A stretch of DNA of 61,249 bases from contig JBIKWM010000018.1 in assembly GCA_044356305.1 (NCBI GenBank), positions 1 to 61,249 on the forward strand, read 5' to 3'. The position numbers were made by a program, and so were the translations under genes. Shown here piece by piece: positions 35,102 through 43,154 of this stretch; the first letter of the stretch is position 1; each line of letters starts with the position of its first letter. The stretch is from JBIKWM01 sp044356305. GTDB taxonomy: Bacteria > Bacteroidota > Bacteroidia > UBA10329. Under the pieces are notes generated by a model, which saw only the letters and a list, made by a program, of their open reading frames with translations, was not told where the DNA came from and did not search any database.

Positions 35102-35263
35102 TCATGGTGCGTGACTGCCCACAAATGCACCGGCCATAAACGCCACGGTGAGCACGATCCACAGTTTCATGAAAAAGGCGTTCTTTTCTCTCTGGTCCAT
35201 CTGCATCTCGGTGTCAGGCAACATCACCGAGCAAACAAGGCCGATCAGTTTTCTTAGTCTCAT
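35102..35263 (-). CDS. Small single-helix membrane protein
   Basis: A 53-residue protein: basic N-terminus (MRLRKLIGLV), a polar middle (DTEMQMDQREKN) and one membrane helix (about 32-49, LWIVLTVAFMAGAFVGS). Small size and lack of homology cues lower confidence, but codon use fits and a hairpin lies directly upstream. Function unknown. Confidence 0.5.
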   Translation of the reverse strand: MRLRKLIGLVCSVMLPDTEMQMDQREKNAFFMKLWIVLTVAFMAGAFVGSHAP

Positions 35264-35275
35264 GGGCGTGTAAAT

Positions 35276-35305
35276 GAAAGGGCCGGACATCTGCCCGGCC
35301 CTTTG
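35276..35305. terminator. Bidirectional-looking hairpin
   Basis: AAAGGGCCGG (35278-35287) pairs with CCGGCCCTTT (35296-35305). T-rich flanks on the minus strand (CCCTTTCATTT) fit termination of minus-strand transcription from the phosphatase side. Confidence 0.6.
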
Positions 35306-35561
35306 GGTTGTTATGTTCTAACTGCCTGTTAAGGAGCTGCAACGAGGGCCACATCAACTGTGGCTGTGCCTGATCAAGTGATCCGTGGGCTCCCTTGTTC
35401 GGTATTAAAGAAGAGCAGTCTGTGCTTCTGGGTTAAAAGAGATTCCTCAGCCCCACTCTATCCCCCAAATTCGCAGCACTCCGCCCATGGTCAGCACCAG
35501 CCTCCTATTATCAAGTGGGTGAGGGGCTTCAAATCGGCCCCAAACCATAAGACATGATCTA
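35306..35561. other. Intergenic region without recognised gene
   Basis: A 256-bp gap. Reading frames are short on both strands. I could not match it to a known RNA. It could hold a small RNA ahead of the hairpin at 35276-35305, but nothing decisive is visible. Confidence 0.35.
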
Positions 35562-36995
35562 TCAAATCTCCACCCCCAGCATCAGGATATCATCCGTCTG
35601 CTCGTTTGTGCCCTTCCATTCCAGGTGTTTCGATAGCAGTAGGTCGCACTGTTCTTTCATCGGCATGGTGTGGGTGTCCGATAGGATATTCAGTATGCCC
35701 CGGGTCTGGAAACGTTTGTCGCTCGGCCCACCGAACTGATCGGGGTAGCCGTCAGAGAACAGATACACCCTGTCGCCCTTATTCAGGTCTATGTGGTGAT
35801 TCTCATATTCTTTGGTGCCGTCATACTGATTGCTACCCACCGGGAACCGCGATGCACGGATATTGGTGATCATTCCGCCCTTGCGCACAATGAGCAGAGG
35901 CATACGGGCACCGGCATACGACAGTCTGATGCCACTCAGGATGATAAGGGCCATGTCCATGCCATCGTTCACCTGGTCATCTTCATGTGCCCCTTGTTCA
36001 AAGGCCCTTATCACTTCGCTGTCAATGCTCTCCAGTATCTTTTTTGCATCGGTAAGGCCCTGCTCAACAACCACCCTGCTTAGCAGACCCTGCCCCATCA
36101 CGGTCATCATGGCGGCCGGCACGCCATGTCCGGTGCAATCGGCTACCGCTATGATCCTGGTGCCCGTGTGCACATCTTCATGGAACCAATAGAAATCTCC
36201 GCTCAGCACATCCTTGGGCAGGAATAGCAAAATGGTGTCGTTGAACCATCCTTTTATCACACTGCCTGTGCCCAGCATCGATTTCTGAAGCCTCTCGGCA
36301 TAACGGATGCTCTCGCTGATGGCCTCATTCTTGGCCTCTATCTCGGCCTTTTGCCGGGCCAGTTCGTCATTGGCCGCCTTCAGTGCCAGGGTGGCCTTAA
36401 TCTCTCGTATGCTGATGCGCCTGCGGAATTCGATGACAACCGCCATGAACACGCCAACACTCGTTATCAGCAGCCCTCCGTTCTCGAAATACGCCTCGGC
36501 CGTTATGTTCGGATTGAAACCTGCAAAATATAGAGTGGCCAATGCCGATGGTAAAAGTACGGCCAGCGATGTGCGCAGGTCCCACATCAGGAACATGCCC
36601 GCACCTATCATCAGGGCGATGTAGTTGAGGGCGTGCTGTACTATCTGGTCCTCGTTGAGGTAGCGGAAAGTGAACGAGTTCTGGAATGAGATAAGGAAAA
36701 ATGGGATGGCTGCGAACACGGCAGCGCTCAGGTTCCACCGTTGGCGGTTGATTATCAGTGCAAGGCACAGGAGCGAATTGAAAATGCGCAGGTAGAATAT
36801 CTCGTGCCAATGGTCGGGGATGTTGATGTAGTCGGTGATGCCGAACACAGGCACGAAGAACACCGCCACCCAGGCCGCGATGATGTGGAATTTGAGCGAA
36901 CTCTGTTCAAGCTCATATCGCCATAGTTTTTCGGGCACCGTTTCCATCAGGGACGGGGCCACCTCCAAGCGCCACTTGTGGTTACTATGAGGCAT
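35562..36995 (-). CDS. Membrane-bound SpoIIE/PP2C-type serine phosphatase
   Basis: A 477-residue protein. Six predicted membrane helices (about 37-205) form an N-terminal sensor, followed by a coiled-coil linker (about 205-245, KAANDELARQKAEIEAKNEA) and a SpoIIE phosphatase domain (about 255-477) with the metal-binding SGDFYWFHED, IAVADCTGHGVPAAMMTVMG and LFSDGYPDQFGG. Such enzymes dephosphorylate anti-sigma antagonists in partner-switching. A STAS-like gene lies 2.6 kb away; a link is only a guess. Confidence 0.9.
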   Translation of the reverse strand: MPHSNHKWRLEVAPSLMETVPEKLWRYELEQSSLKFHIIAAWVAVFFVPVFGITDYINIPDHWHEIFYLRIFNSLLCLALIINRQRWNLSAAVFAAIPFFLISFQNSFTFRYLNEDQIVQHALNYIALMIGAGMFLMWDLRTSLAVLLPSALATLYFAGFNPNITAEAYFENGGLLITSVGVFMAVVIEFRRRISIREIKATLALKAANDELARQKAEIEAKNEAISESIRYAERLQKSMLGTGSVIKGWFNDTILLFLPKDVLSGDFYWFHEDVHTGTRIIAVADCTGHGVPAAMMTVMGQGLLSRVVVEQGLTDAKKILESIDSEVIRAFEQGAHEDDQVNDGMDMALIILSGIRLSYAGARMPLLIVRKGGMITNIRASRFPVGSNQYDGTKEYENHHIDLNKGDRVYLFSDGYPDQFGGPSDKRFQTRGILNILSDTHTMPMKEQCDLLLSKHLEWKGTNEQTDDILMLGVEI

Positions 36996-37052
36996 TGACT
37001 GGGCTGTTCGCTAAACCGGTCCTGTACGACACAGGCAGATAAGGGTTATTAG

Positions 37053-37084
37053 AAAAAGAAGGGCCGGCCCAAATGGGCCGGCCC
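37053..37084 (-). terminator. Rho-independent terminator of the lysyl oxidase gene
   Basis: Two copies of GGGCCGGCCC (37075-37084 and 37061-37070) flank a 4-nt loop, followed on the minus strand by TTCTTTTTC. It lies 23 bp after the stop. Confidence 0.85.
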
Positions 37085-37107
37085 GCTTCCATAGTTGGAT
37101 TGAAAGG

Positions 37108-39516
37108 TCAGTCAACCATCAGTTTCTCGCTCATCATGAGGCGGGTGCCGTCCCATACCTGAGCCACATACATGCCCGATGCCATGCCTGTGCGGTCTAT
37201 CACCACGCGGTCGGTGCTCACGTTGCCGAGGTCGCGCACGGTGCGGCCCGTGGGGTCGGCTATGCGCATGCTCAGGTTGCGGCCATAGCGGTTGCCGAGT
37301 TCAATGGTCGTGGTCTGGCTGAACGGATTAGGGAATGCGCGCATCGATACTCCGAACTCCTGCTCATCTACCCCGACATGGTAGCTGAAACAGCCATCGA
37401 CCACCTTGGTCATGGTCTCCTCATAGTATTGGTTCACCACTGCCTTGATGCTCGAGATGCATACAGCAGTATCGGTGAGCTGGAAGTAATGCACACGGCA
37501 CAGGGGCGTGGGTACCATGTACTTGTCAATAAGGGAGTCCTGATAGCTGATGCCGATCACACGGCCTCCACCCACCTGACCTTGCGGGGTGATGGGATAC
37601 CATGTGGGATCGATCAGGTTCTCTACCGAAGTGATCTCTACACCTTCCATGTCAAATTGATATGCCACCACAAAGTTGTCCGGGTTGCGGATGTACACAT
37701 CGAAGTAATTCTCGTTGAAGTTCACTGCACCGATGCTCAGCTCCACAGTGTCATAGATGTTGGTGATGCCATAGGGGAAATTGCAGTGGTCGTGCGGTGA
37801 TCCTGTGGTATGGGCATCGTTGATGAATAAGGAGCAGTCGACCAGCAGGGTGGCATCGTACACATCCACTTCGCCATCGGCATTCAGGTCGTTGCACAGG
37901 GTGGCGGGAATATCGTTGGCCAACACGTGCGACACGTAAGCCTGGGCATCGAGTCCGTTCTGCGTGCTGTTCTGGTCAAGGTCACCACGCAGGGCTGTAC
38001 CGCCACAGTCGCCTTGGCAGTCAAGCTGCGAATTGCCGAACACTTCACCGGTGCAGTCAACAAACAGCGGGCAGTCGGGCAACTGGTTCACAAACAGCGC
38101 ACCGTTGGCATCGCGGCCCAGATAGATGCACACCTGTGCCCAGTTGTTGGTGTGGCTCAGCTCAACACGGCCCAAAGCGTCAGGGCTCTGGTCCCAGTTG
38201 GTGCGCACAACCATGGTGTAGGTTCCGGTATCAACATCGGTGATGTCGATCCACTGACAGCTCAGACCGCTCGAATAGATGTCACCGCAACCGGCCGTGA
38301 TGCCCATGGTGCTGCATCCGTACTGGGCTGTGCCACCACCGCTGCACTCCAGGTCCATCACACAGAAACCGTTCTTGAATCCAATAGGAATCTCGTTGCC
38401 TGCCAGGTCATAGAGCAGATATTCTGCGTAGCCCTTGTAGTGGGTGTGATTGTGGCAATTGACAAAATCAAACTGGTCCGGATTGGCACTTGGCGATCCG
38501 ATGTAGTAGTCGAGGCTGCCGATGTTCTTGATATGGGTGGTGAAACGGATGATGTCGCGTGTGCCATATCCGTTCATGCAGCTCTCAGAAACATAGCAGT
38601 CGTTGGCTGGAACGTCCTGTGTACTGAGGTACAGCGAGGTCTCAATGGCCGATTGCACCACGATGAGGTCCGGACCATCAGGGCAGTTGGGGTCGCCCGG
38701 GTAGATGCAGTCGTTGCTGCTCACACTGGCCAGCGGATTGTAATTGCAGGCGGTAGGGTCCATACAGCCTACAATGGGTCCGTTGTATGTGATGCTGAAG
38801 TTGATGTTCGGGCCACAGTCGTTCACAGTTGAGGCCACACGCACATAGTATGTCACACCACCTTCGAGCAGTGCAGCCGGAATGATAGCTGTTTCGCCAC
38901 AGCCACCGGCATTGTCGTCATAATAGATGGTGGCCGCATTGCTATTGTCCCACACCAGATTGTTGCAATGGTCATACACCCACAGTTTGGTGTTGCAGCT
39001 ATTGCCCTGTTGACAGGTGCTTATCTCGTAGTTCCCGTTCTGGGCAGGTACAAAGGCATACCACTCGTTGTTGAAATCGGTGGTATACGACCCCTCACCG
39101 ATGGTCAGCGCATTGTTGCAGCTCGATCCTGGAGGGCAGTTGAAGAGTTGGAAATCCTGAGCGGTGAACTGGCCACCGGTGCCAACAACAGCTTCGTTGA
39201 GGTAAACGTTGTAAGCACCCTGCCCGAATCCGCAGCAGATGCCATCGCCATATGAGTCAACGATACGAAATTCTACACAGGCATCTATGGCGATACACAC
39301 GGAATCCATGTAGGTGGTGTCCTGCACGCTGTAAGGGCCACCGCTCATTAGAACAGTGCCATTCGAATTGGTAACCTGCCAAGTGGTCTCCTGTGGGTAG
39401 TTGTCAGTCAGGATTGACACTTTCAGTTCTGCAGTGCCGTTCGGACATTGGGCCTGAACCTGGGCAACAGCAAGAATGCCCATTAATGTGAGGCTTGAGC
39501 GTAGAATTCTGTTCAT
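37108..39516 (-). CDS. T9SS-secreted lysyl oxidase with PPC-like and dockerin-like domains
   Basis: An 802-residue protein. Signal peptide (1-22, ending VQAQ); an N-terminal Cys-rich beta domain; a PPC-like domain (about 133-245); a GCMDPTACNYNP unit (250-261); a lysyl-oxidase domain (about 283-468); EF-hand/dockerin-like repeats (about 511-560, GDLDQNSTQNGLDA, NDLNADGEVDVYDA); a further beta domain; and a T9SS tail (about 720-802). The LOX domain keeps the copper motif CHNHTHY (His355, 357, 359), the Lys of the LTQ cofactor (Lys381 in GFKNGFC), its Tyr partner (Tyr414 in CGDIYSSG) and CQWIDITDV, nearly as in human LOX. Predicted to oxidise Lys side chains or amines outside the cell. Confidence 0.85.
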   Translation of the reverse strand: MNRILRSSLTLMGILAVAQVQAQCPNGTAELKVSILTDNYPQETTWQVTNSNGTVLMSGGPYSVQDTTYMDSVCIAIDACVEFRIVDSYGDGICCGFGQGAYNVYLNEAVVGTGGQFTAQDFQLFNCPPGSSCNNALTIGEGSYTTDFNNEWYAFVPAQNGNYEISTCQQGNSCNTKLWVYDHCNNLVWDNSNAATIYYDDNAGGCGETAIIPAALLEGGVTYYVRVASTVNDCGPNINFSITYNGPIVGCMDPTACNYNPLASVSSNDCIYPGDPNCPDGPDLIVVQSAIETSLYLSTQDVPANDCYVSESCMNGYGTRDIIRFTTHIKNIGSLDYYIGSPSANPDQFDFVNCHNHTHYKGYAEYLLYDLAGNEIPIGFKNGFCVMDLECSGGGTAQYGCSTMGITAGCGDIYSSGLSCQWIDITDVDTGTYTMVVRTNWDQSPDALGRVELSHTNNWAQVCIYLGRDANGALFVNQLPDCPLFVDCTGEVFGNSQLDCQGDCGGTALRGDLDQNSTQNGLDAQAYVSHVLANDIPATLCNDLNADGEVDVYDATLLVDCSLFINDAHTTGSPHDHCNFPYGITNIYDTVELSIGAVNFNENYFDVYIRNPDNFVVAYQFDMEGVEITSVENLIDPTWYPITPQGQVGGGRVIGISYQDSLIDKYMVPTPLCRVHYFQLTDTAVCISSIKAVVNQYYEETMTKVVDGCFSYHVGVDEQEFGVSMRAFPNPFSQTTTIELGNRYGRNLSMRIADPTGRTVRDLGNVSTDRVVIDRTGMASGMYVAQVWDGTRLMMSEKLMVD

Positions 39517-39615
39517 GATGTGAGTTGTGGTGCGACAGCAAAGAAACGAGAAAATCAGACTTCGGATGCCCACATGCTGATACACAACTGTTTTATTCCC
39601 ATTTTTACCCTTGCT

Positions 39616-40044
39616 ATGGTGGCGTCAGAAACGGTAATCAGCACCCGTTGCTCAGACATCGTTCTGCTCGAACCGAGCATAGTCCGCTCCGCTGCCCGCG
39701 AGGGCATTGAGATGGATATGCCGGAATTGTTGGAGAATATCGGTGCAGTCAAGCGTCTGGCCGGAGGAAATAAGGTGGGGCTGTTGCTCGTTTTCCCCCA
39801 ATTGGCGGACATTTCCATGGAGGCGCATCGGCACCGCGACCCTCAGTACGAAGCGATAAAAGTGGCCGAAGCCATTGTGATATGCACCCTCGGCCACCGC
39901 CTCCTTGCCGATGTCTATGCCCGTATGCGCAGCAAGGCACACCCTGTTAAGGTGTTTGGGGATGAAGAAAAGGCCTTGGCATGGTTAAGGAAGCAGGTCA
40001 GTGCGTCAGCCAATGACCCCGGATCACCGAATAGGGTGCAGTGA
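39616..40044 (+). CDS. STAS/SpoIIAA-like protein
   Basis: A 142-residue soluble protein with a STAS/DUF7793-like pattern: alternating strands and helices, a central VGLLLVFPQLADISMEAH segment and a C-terminal FGDEEKALAWLRKQ, typical of SpoIIAA-like or MED95-type STAS/SEC14 proteins. The start at 39616 (MVASETVISTRC) is preceded at short distance by TACCCTTG, an imperfect -7 element; an in-frame ATG at 39520 gives unconvincing extra sequence. Role unknown, possibly regulatory. Confidence 0.65.
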   Translation: MVASETVISTRCSDIVLLEPSIVRSAAREGIEMDMPELLENIGAVKRLAGGNKVGLLLVFPQLADISMEAHRHRDPQYEAIKVAEAIVICTLGHRLLADVYARMRSKAHPVKVFGDEEKALAWLRKQVSASANDPGSPNRVQ

Positions 40045-40164
40045 GTTGGACAGGCGGGCAATGGTGTTGCAAGGCCAAATGACCGTGAACATCCGTTCAT
40101 CTTCCTGGTCATTAAACCTACCTTAAGTATCTGGACACTGAACGCCCCGCGGCCAGTGGAACGA

Positions 40165-40172
40165 TACCTTCG
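40165..40172 (+). promoter_or_regulatory. -7 element TACCTTCG, leaderless
   Basis: The match to TAnnTTCG ends 4 nt before the ATG at 40177 and supports that start over the in-frame ATG at 40156, which lies upstream of the element. Confidence 0.55.
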
Positions 40173-40176
40173 CGCC

Positions 40177-40644
40177 ATGGCAAGGACCGAGCTGCTGTTT
40201 GAGCCCGAGATTGATTTCGAGCTCATCTGCATAGTGTGTCACCAGCGCGAACACCGATTGGCGTGGGCCATGAACGAGATGCTGGAGTTGCGTTTTTCCC
40301 GGTTGAAAGAGGACCTCGACACCTACGCAGAGGACCAGACTGTATCTGGTCAGTTTGCCATGTATGGGCACCGCGACAGCCTGCAACAACGGCATCTGCT
40401 GCTGATCGGAAACCGGAGCCTGCCCGGTTCGGGGGCCGATGCCAGCGACCTGTTCGGCACAGAACAGAGCCTGAATCTAATGCCCGAGCTGCCACGGGTA
40501 GACTACTTCCTACTGTGTAAAGGCCATTGGCCCAATGCATCGATGGACGACCTTGTGCTGAGCCTCAGGCAGTTGAAAATGGTGATAACCGCCTATCGGC
40601 AGCCTACCGAAAAACTGCGATACGTGAACAACCTTGTGATCTGA
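40177..40644 (+). CDS. IPExxxVDY-family protein
   Basis: A 155-residue protein of the small Bacteroidota-specific family named for a conserved IPExxxVDY; here MPELPRVDYFLL (about 107-118). Predicted alpha/beta and cytosolic. The function is unknown, but the family is typically encoded next to pyruvate kinase, as here (29-bp gap), suggesting a link to pyk regulation. The start is set by the -7 element. Confidence 0.9.
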   Translation: MARTELLFEPEIDFELICIVCHQREHRLAWAMNEMLELRFSRLKEDLDTYAEDQTVSGQFAMYGHRDSLQQRHLLLIGNRSLPGSGADASDLFGTEQSLNLMPELPRVDYFLLCKGHWPNASMDDLVLSLRQLKMVITAYRQPTEKLRYVNNLVI

Positions 40645-40673
40645 GCATTGATTAAAGAAGATATCTGAGAAAG

Positions 40674-42098
40674 ATGATGATGAATAAGAAGACGAAGATC
40701 GTGGCCACGTTGGGGCCGGCCAGTAGCAGTACCGAAGAGCTGGAGCGAATGATATCGGAAGGGGTGAACATCTGCCGCATCAATTTCTCGCATGGCGATC
40801 ATGGCAAACTGGCCGAGTTGATCGGTCAGGTGCGCGAGATAAATGGCCGTTTGGGCTCCCATGTGGGCATTCTGGCCGATCTGCAGGGCCCCAAGATCAG
40901 ACTTGGCGAGGTGCAGGACGGTGAGGTGATGATACACGAGGGCGATGAGCTGATCATGACCAATCAGCCATGTGTCGGTACCGCCAAGCGGGTTCACATC
41001 ACCTATCAGGATTTTGCAAAAGATGTGGTGGTGGGCGACAATGTGCTGATTGATGACGGAAAACTGGTACTGAGCGTAAAGGCCACCGACAAGGTGAGCG
41101 AGGTGACACTGGTGGTGAAGTTCGGTGGGCCGATGCGCAGCAAAAAGGGTGTGAACCTGCCCAATACCGATGTGTCGATGCCATCATTGACCGATAAGGA
41201 CCTGAAAGACCTGGATTTCGCATTGCAGAAGGAGGTCGAATGGATAGGCCTCTCTTTCGTGCGCAGTGCAGCCGATATAATTGATCTGCGCGAACGGATC
41301 AGGTTGGTGAACAGCCGGGCACGCATAGTGGCCAAGATTGAGAAACCAGAGGCCCTGCGCGAGCTGGACCTGATCATTGAGGAGACCGATGCAGTCATGG
41401 TGGCCCGTGGCGACCTGGGTGTTGAAGTACCTATGGAGCAGGTACCGGTGATCCAGAAACTGATAGTGAAGAAGTGCCTCAATGCGGGCAAACCGGTGAT
41501 CATAGCCACCCAGATGATGGAGAGCATGATAACCAACCCCAGCCCGACACGGGCCGAGGTGAACGATGTGGCCAATGCTGTACTTGACGGGGCCGATGCC
41601 GTGATGCTGAGCGGTGAGACTTCGGTGGGCAACCATCCGTATCTCGTTGTGCGGGCCATGACCTCCATTATCACCTACATTGAGACCTACGAGGACATAT
41701 ACCACCGTAGCCTCTTACCCACCCGAAGGAAGGACCGCGTGATAGCTGATGCCATCTGCCACAGCGCAGTGACATTGGCCGAGGAGACCGGCACCAAGGC
41801 CATTATCACCATGACCAACAGCGGCTATACTGCATTCCGTATTTCGAGCTACAGGCCCAAGGCCGATGTGTTCGTATTCACCGACAACAAGATGCTGCTC
41901 AATACCTTGGCGCTTGTTTGGGGCGTGAACGGGTACTATTACGACAAGTATGTGAGCACCGACCACACAATTGCCGACATCAGACTCCGATTGAAGCAGA
42001 ACGGCCATGTGCGCGAAGGCGACCGCATGATCAATGTTGCCAGCATGCCCATCACCGAGAAGGGACAGGCCAACATGCTCAAGCTCACCGAGGTCTGA
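40674..42098 (+). CDS. pyk: Pyruvate kinase
   Basis: Pyk converts phosphoenolpyruvate and ADP to pyruvate and ATP. The 474 residues are of normal length. Visible sites: ATLGPAS at the N-terminus, FSHGDH, KIEKPEALRELD (catalytic Lys), MVARGDLGVEVP (metal and substrate site) and ATQMMESMI. The C-terminal allosteric domain is present (about 345-474). Three consecutive ATG codons (40674-40682) are possible starts, and AGAAAG upstream is a weak purine-rich site. Confidence 0.97.
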   Translation: MMMNKKTKIVATLGPASSSTEELERMISEGVNICRINFSHGDHGKLAELIGQVREINGRLGSHVGILADLQGPKIRLGEVQDGEVMIHEGDELIMTNQPCVGTAKRVHITYQDFAKDVVVGDNVLIDDGKLVLSVKATDKVSEVTLVVKFGGPMRSKKGVNLPNTDVSMPSLTDKDLKDLDFALQKEVEWIGLSFVRSAADIIDLRERIRLVNSRARIVAKIEKPEALRELDLIIEETDAVMVARGDLGVEVPMEQVPVIQKLIVKKCLNAGKPVIIATQMMESMITNPSPTRAEVNDVANAVLDGADAVMLSGETSVGNHPYLVVRAMTSIITYIETYEDIYHRSLLPTRRKDRVIADAICHSAVTLAEETGTKAIITMTNSGYTAFRISSYRPKADVFVFTDNKMLLNTLALVWGVNGYYYDKYVSTDHTIADIRLRLKQNGHVREGDRMINVASMPITEKGQANMLKLTEV

Positions 42099-42103
42099 CC
42101 GGG

Positions 42104-43042
42104 TCAGCCGAAACTCTCCATGATTCGGCCATAGAGCACCGAAGCAATCTTCAGGTCGCTCTCGTATGTCCAGCCGGCTATGTGGGGCGATAGTAGCACC
42201 TTGGGGCTGTTTATCAGGTAGCGCATAGGTTCGGGCATTTCTGCCTGATCCAGTCCTTCAAAAGAGGTGCGCTCATATTCCAGCACATCGAGGCAGGCAC
42301 CCAACACTCTACCGCTCTCTAGTCCGCGCACCAGTGAAGCTGTATCGACCACTTTACCCCGCGAGGTGTTGATAAGGTAAATCGGATTCTGGAACCGCGA
42401 CAGGAATGCATCGTTCACTAGATGGTGAGTATCAAGGGCCAGAGGCACATGCAGGCTCACCACTTCGGCCTCGTTGAACACAGCATCCATGTTTACCCCA
42501 ACGGCATGCTCATCCGCATAGTCCTTCCGGTACTTATCGTATGCGTATGTGAGTACTGAGAATCCGCTCAGCCTGCGCGCAAGGGCCATCCCCATATTGC
42601 CATAACCGATAATTCCAACGGTTCGGCCCAATAGCTCGTGCCCACGGTTCTCCTCGCGTTTCCATATGCCTTGGCGTACCTCGCGGTCCACATGGTTGAG
42701 CTTGTTCATGAGGCATAGCAACATGCCCAGTGCATGTTCAGCCACCGCATCGCGGTTTCCCTCGGGTGCGTGGATGCACCTGATACCAAGTTTCGTGGCG
42801 TGCTCCACATCAATGTTCTCCATTCCCGCCCCGGCACGGGCTATGAACTTCAGGTCTCGGGCGCGGTCGAGCAATGCCTTATCAAGAGGCACCCGGCTCC
42901 TGATCACCAGCCCATCCACACCATCCAGTTTTTCAAGAAGCTCCTTGTAGGTCGAATAGAGGTCATCGGTCACCTGCCAGCCTGCACGCATCAGATTCTC
43001 GCGCAGATATGGGTTCACACGGTCCAGAAACAGCACTTTCAT
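42104..43042 (-). CDS. D-2-hydroxyacid dehydrogenase (SerA/PdxB-like)
   Basis: A 312-residue NAD-dependent dehydrogenase with a substrate-binding N-terminal domain, the NAD motif GRTVGIIGYGNMGMALA, ARAGAGMENIDV (substrate Arg region), INTSRGKVVD and the catalytic His in SPHIAGWT. It is of short-form 3-phosphoglycerate-dehydrogenase type, but substrates vary in this family. The start is the ATG at 43042, 8 nt after a -7 element. It converges with pyk. Confidence 0.88.
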   Translation of the reverse strand: MKVLFLDRVNPYLRENLMRAGWQVTDDLYSTYKELLEKLDGVDGLVIRSRVPLDKALLDRARDLKFIARAGAGMENIDVEHATKLGIRCIHAPEGNRDAVAEHALGMLLCLMNKLNHVDREVRQGIWKREENRGHELLGRTVGIIGYGNMGMALARRLSGFSVLTYAYDKYRKDYADEHAVGVNMDAVFNEAEVVSLHVPLALDTHHLVNDAFLSRFQNPIYLINTSRGKVVDTASLVRGLESGRVLGACLDVLEYERTSFEGLDQAEMPEPMRYLINSPKVLLSPHIAGWTYESDLKIASVLYGRIMESFG

Positions 43043-43050
43043 GGCGCGGC

Positions 43051-43058
43051 CAAAGCTA
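43051..43058 (-). promoter_or_regulatory. -7 element TAGCTTTG
   Basis: Perfect TAnnTTTG on the minus strand, 8 nt before the ATG at 43042, giving a leaderless or few-nucleotide leader. Confidence 0.5.
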
Positions 43059-43126
43059 TGACAGGCGGCACCTTGCCCCTGTGCTCTTCGGTTCAATAAG
43101 TGCCACAGGCCTCTCGCGCACCCCTT

Positions 43127-43134
43127 TATCTTTG
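43127..43134 (+). promoter_or_regulatory. -7 element TATCTTTG
   Basis: Perfect TAnnTTTG match, 20 nt upstream of the ATG at 43155. Confidence 0.5.
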
Positions 43135-43154
43135 CCGCCCTATATCACTGAGGC

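Noticed and set aside
35360..35557. A 65-residue plus-strand frame in the gap before the phosphatase gene
   Set aside because: Its codon use is unlike neighbouring genes; no signal, motif or promoter supports it.
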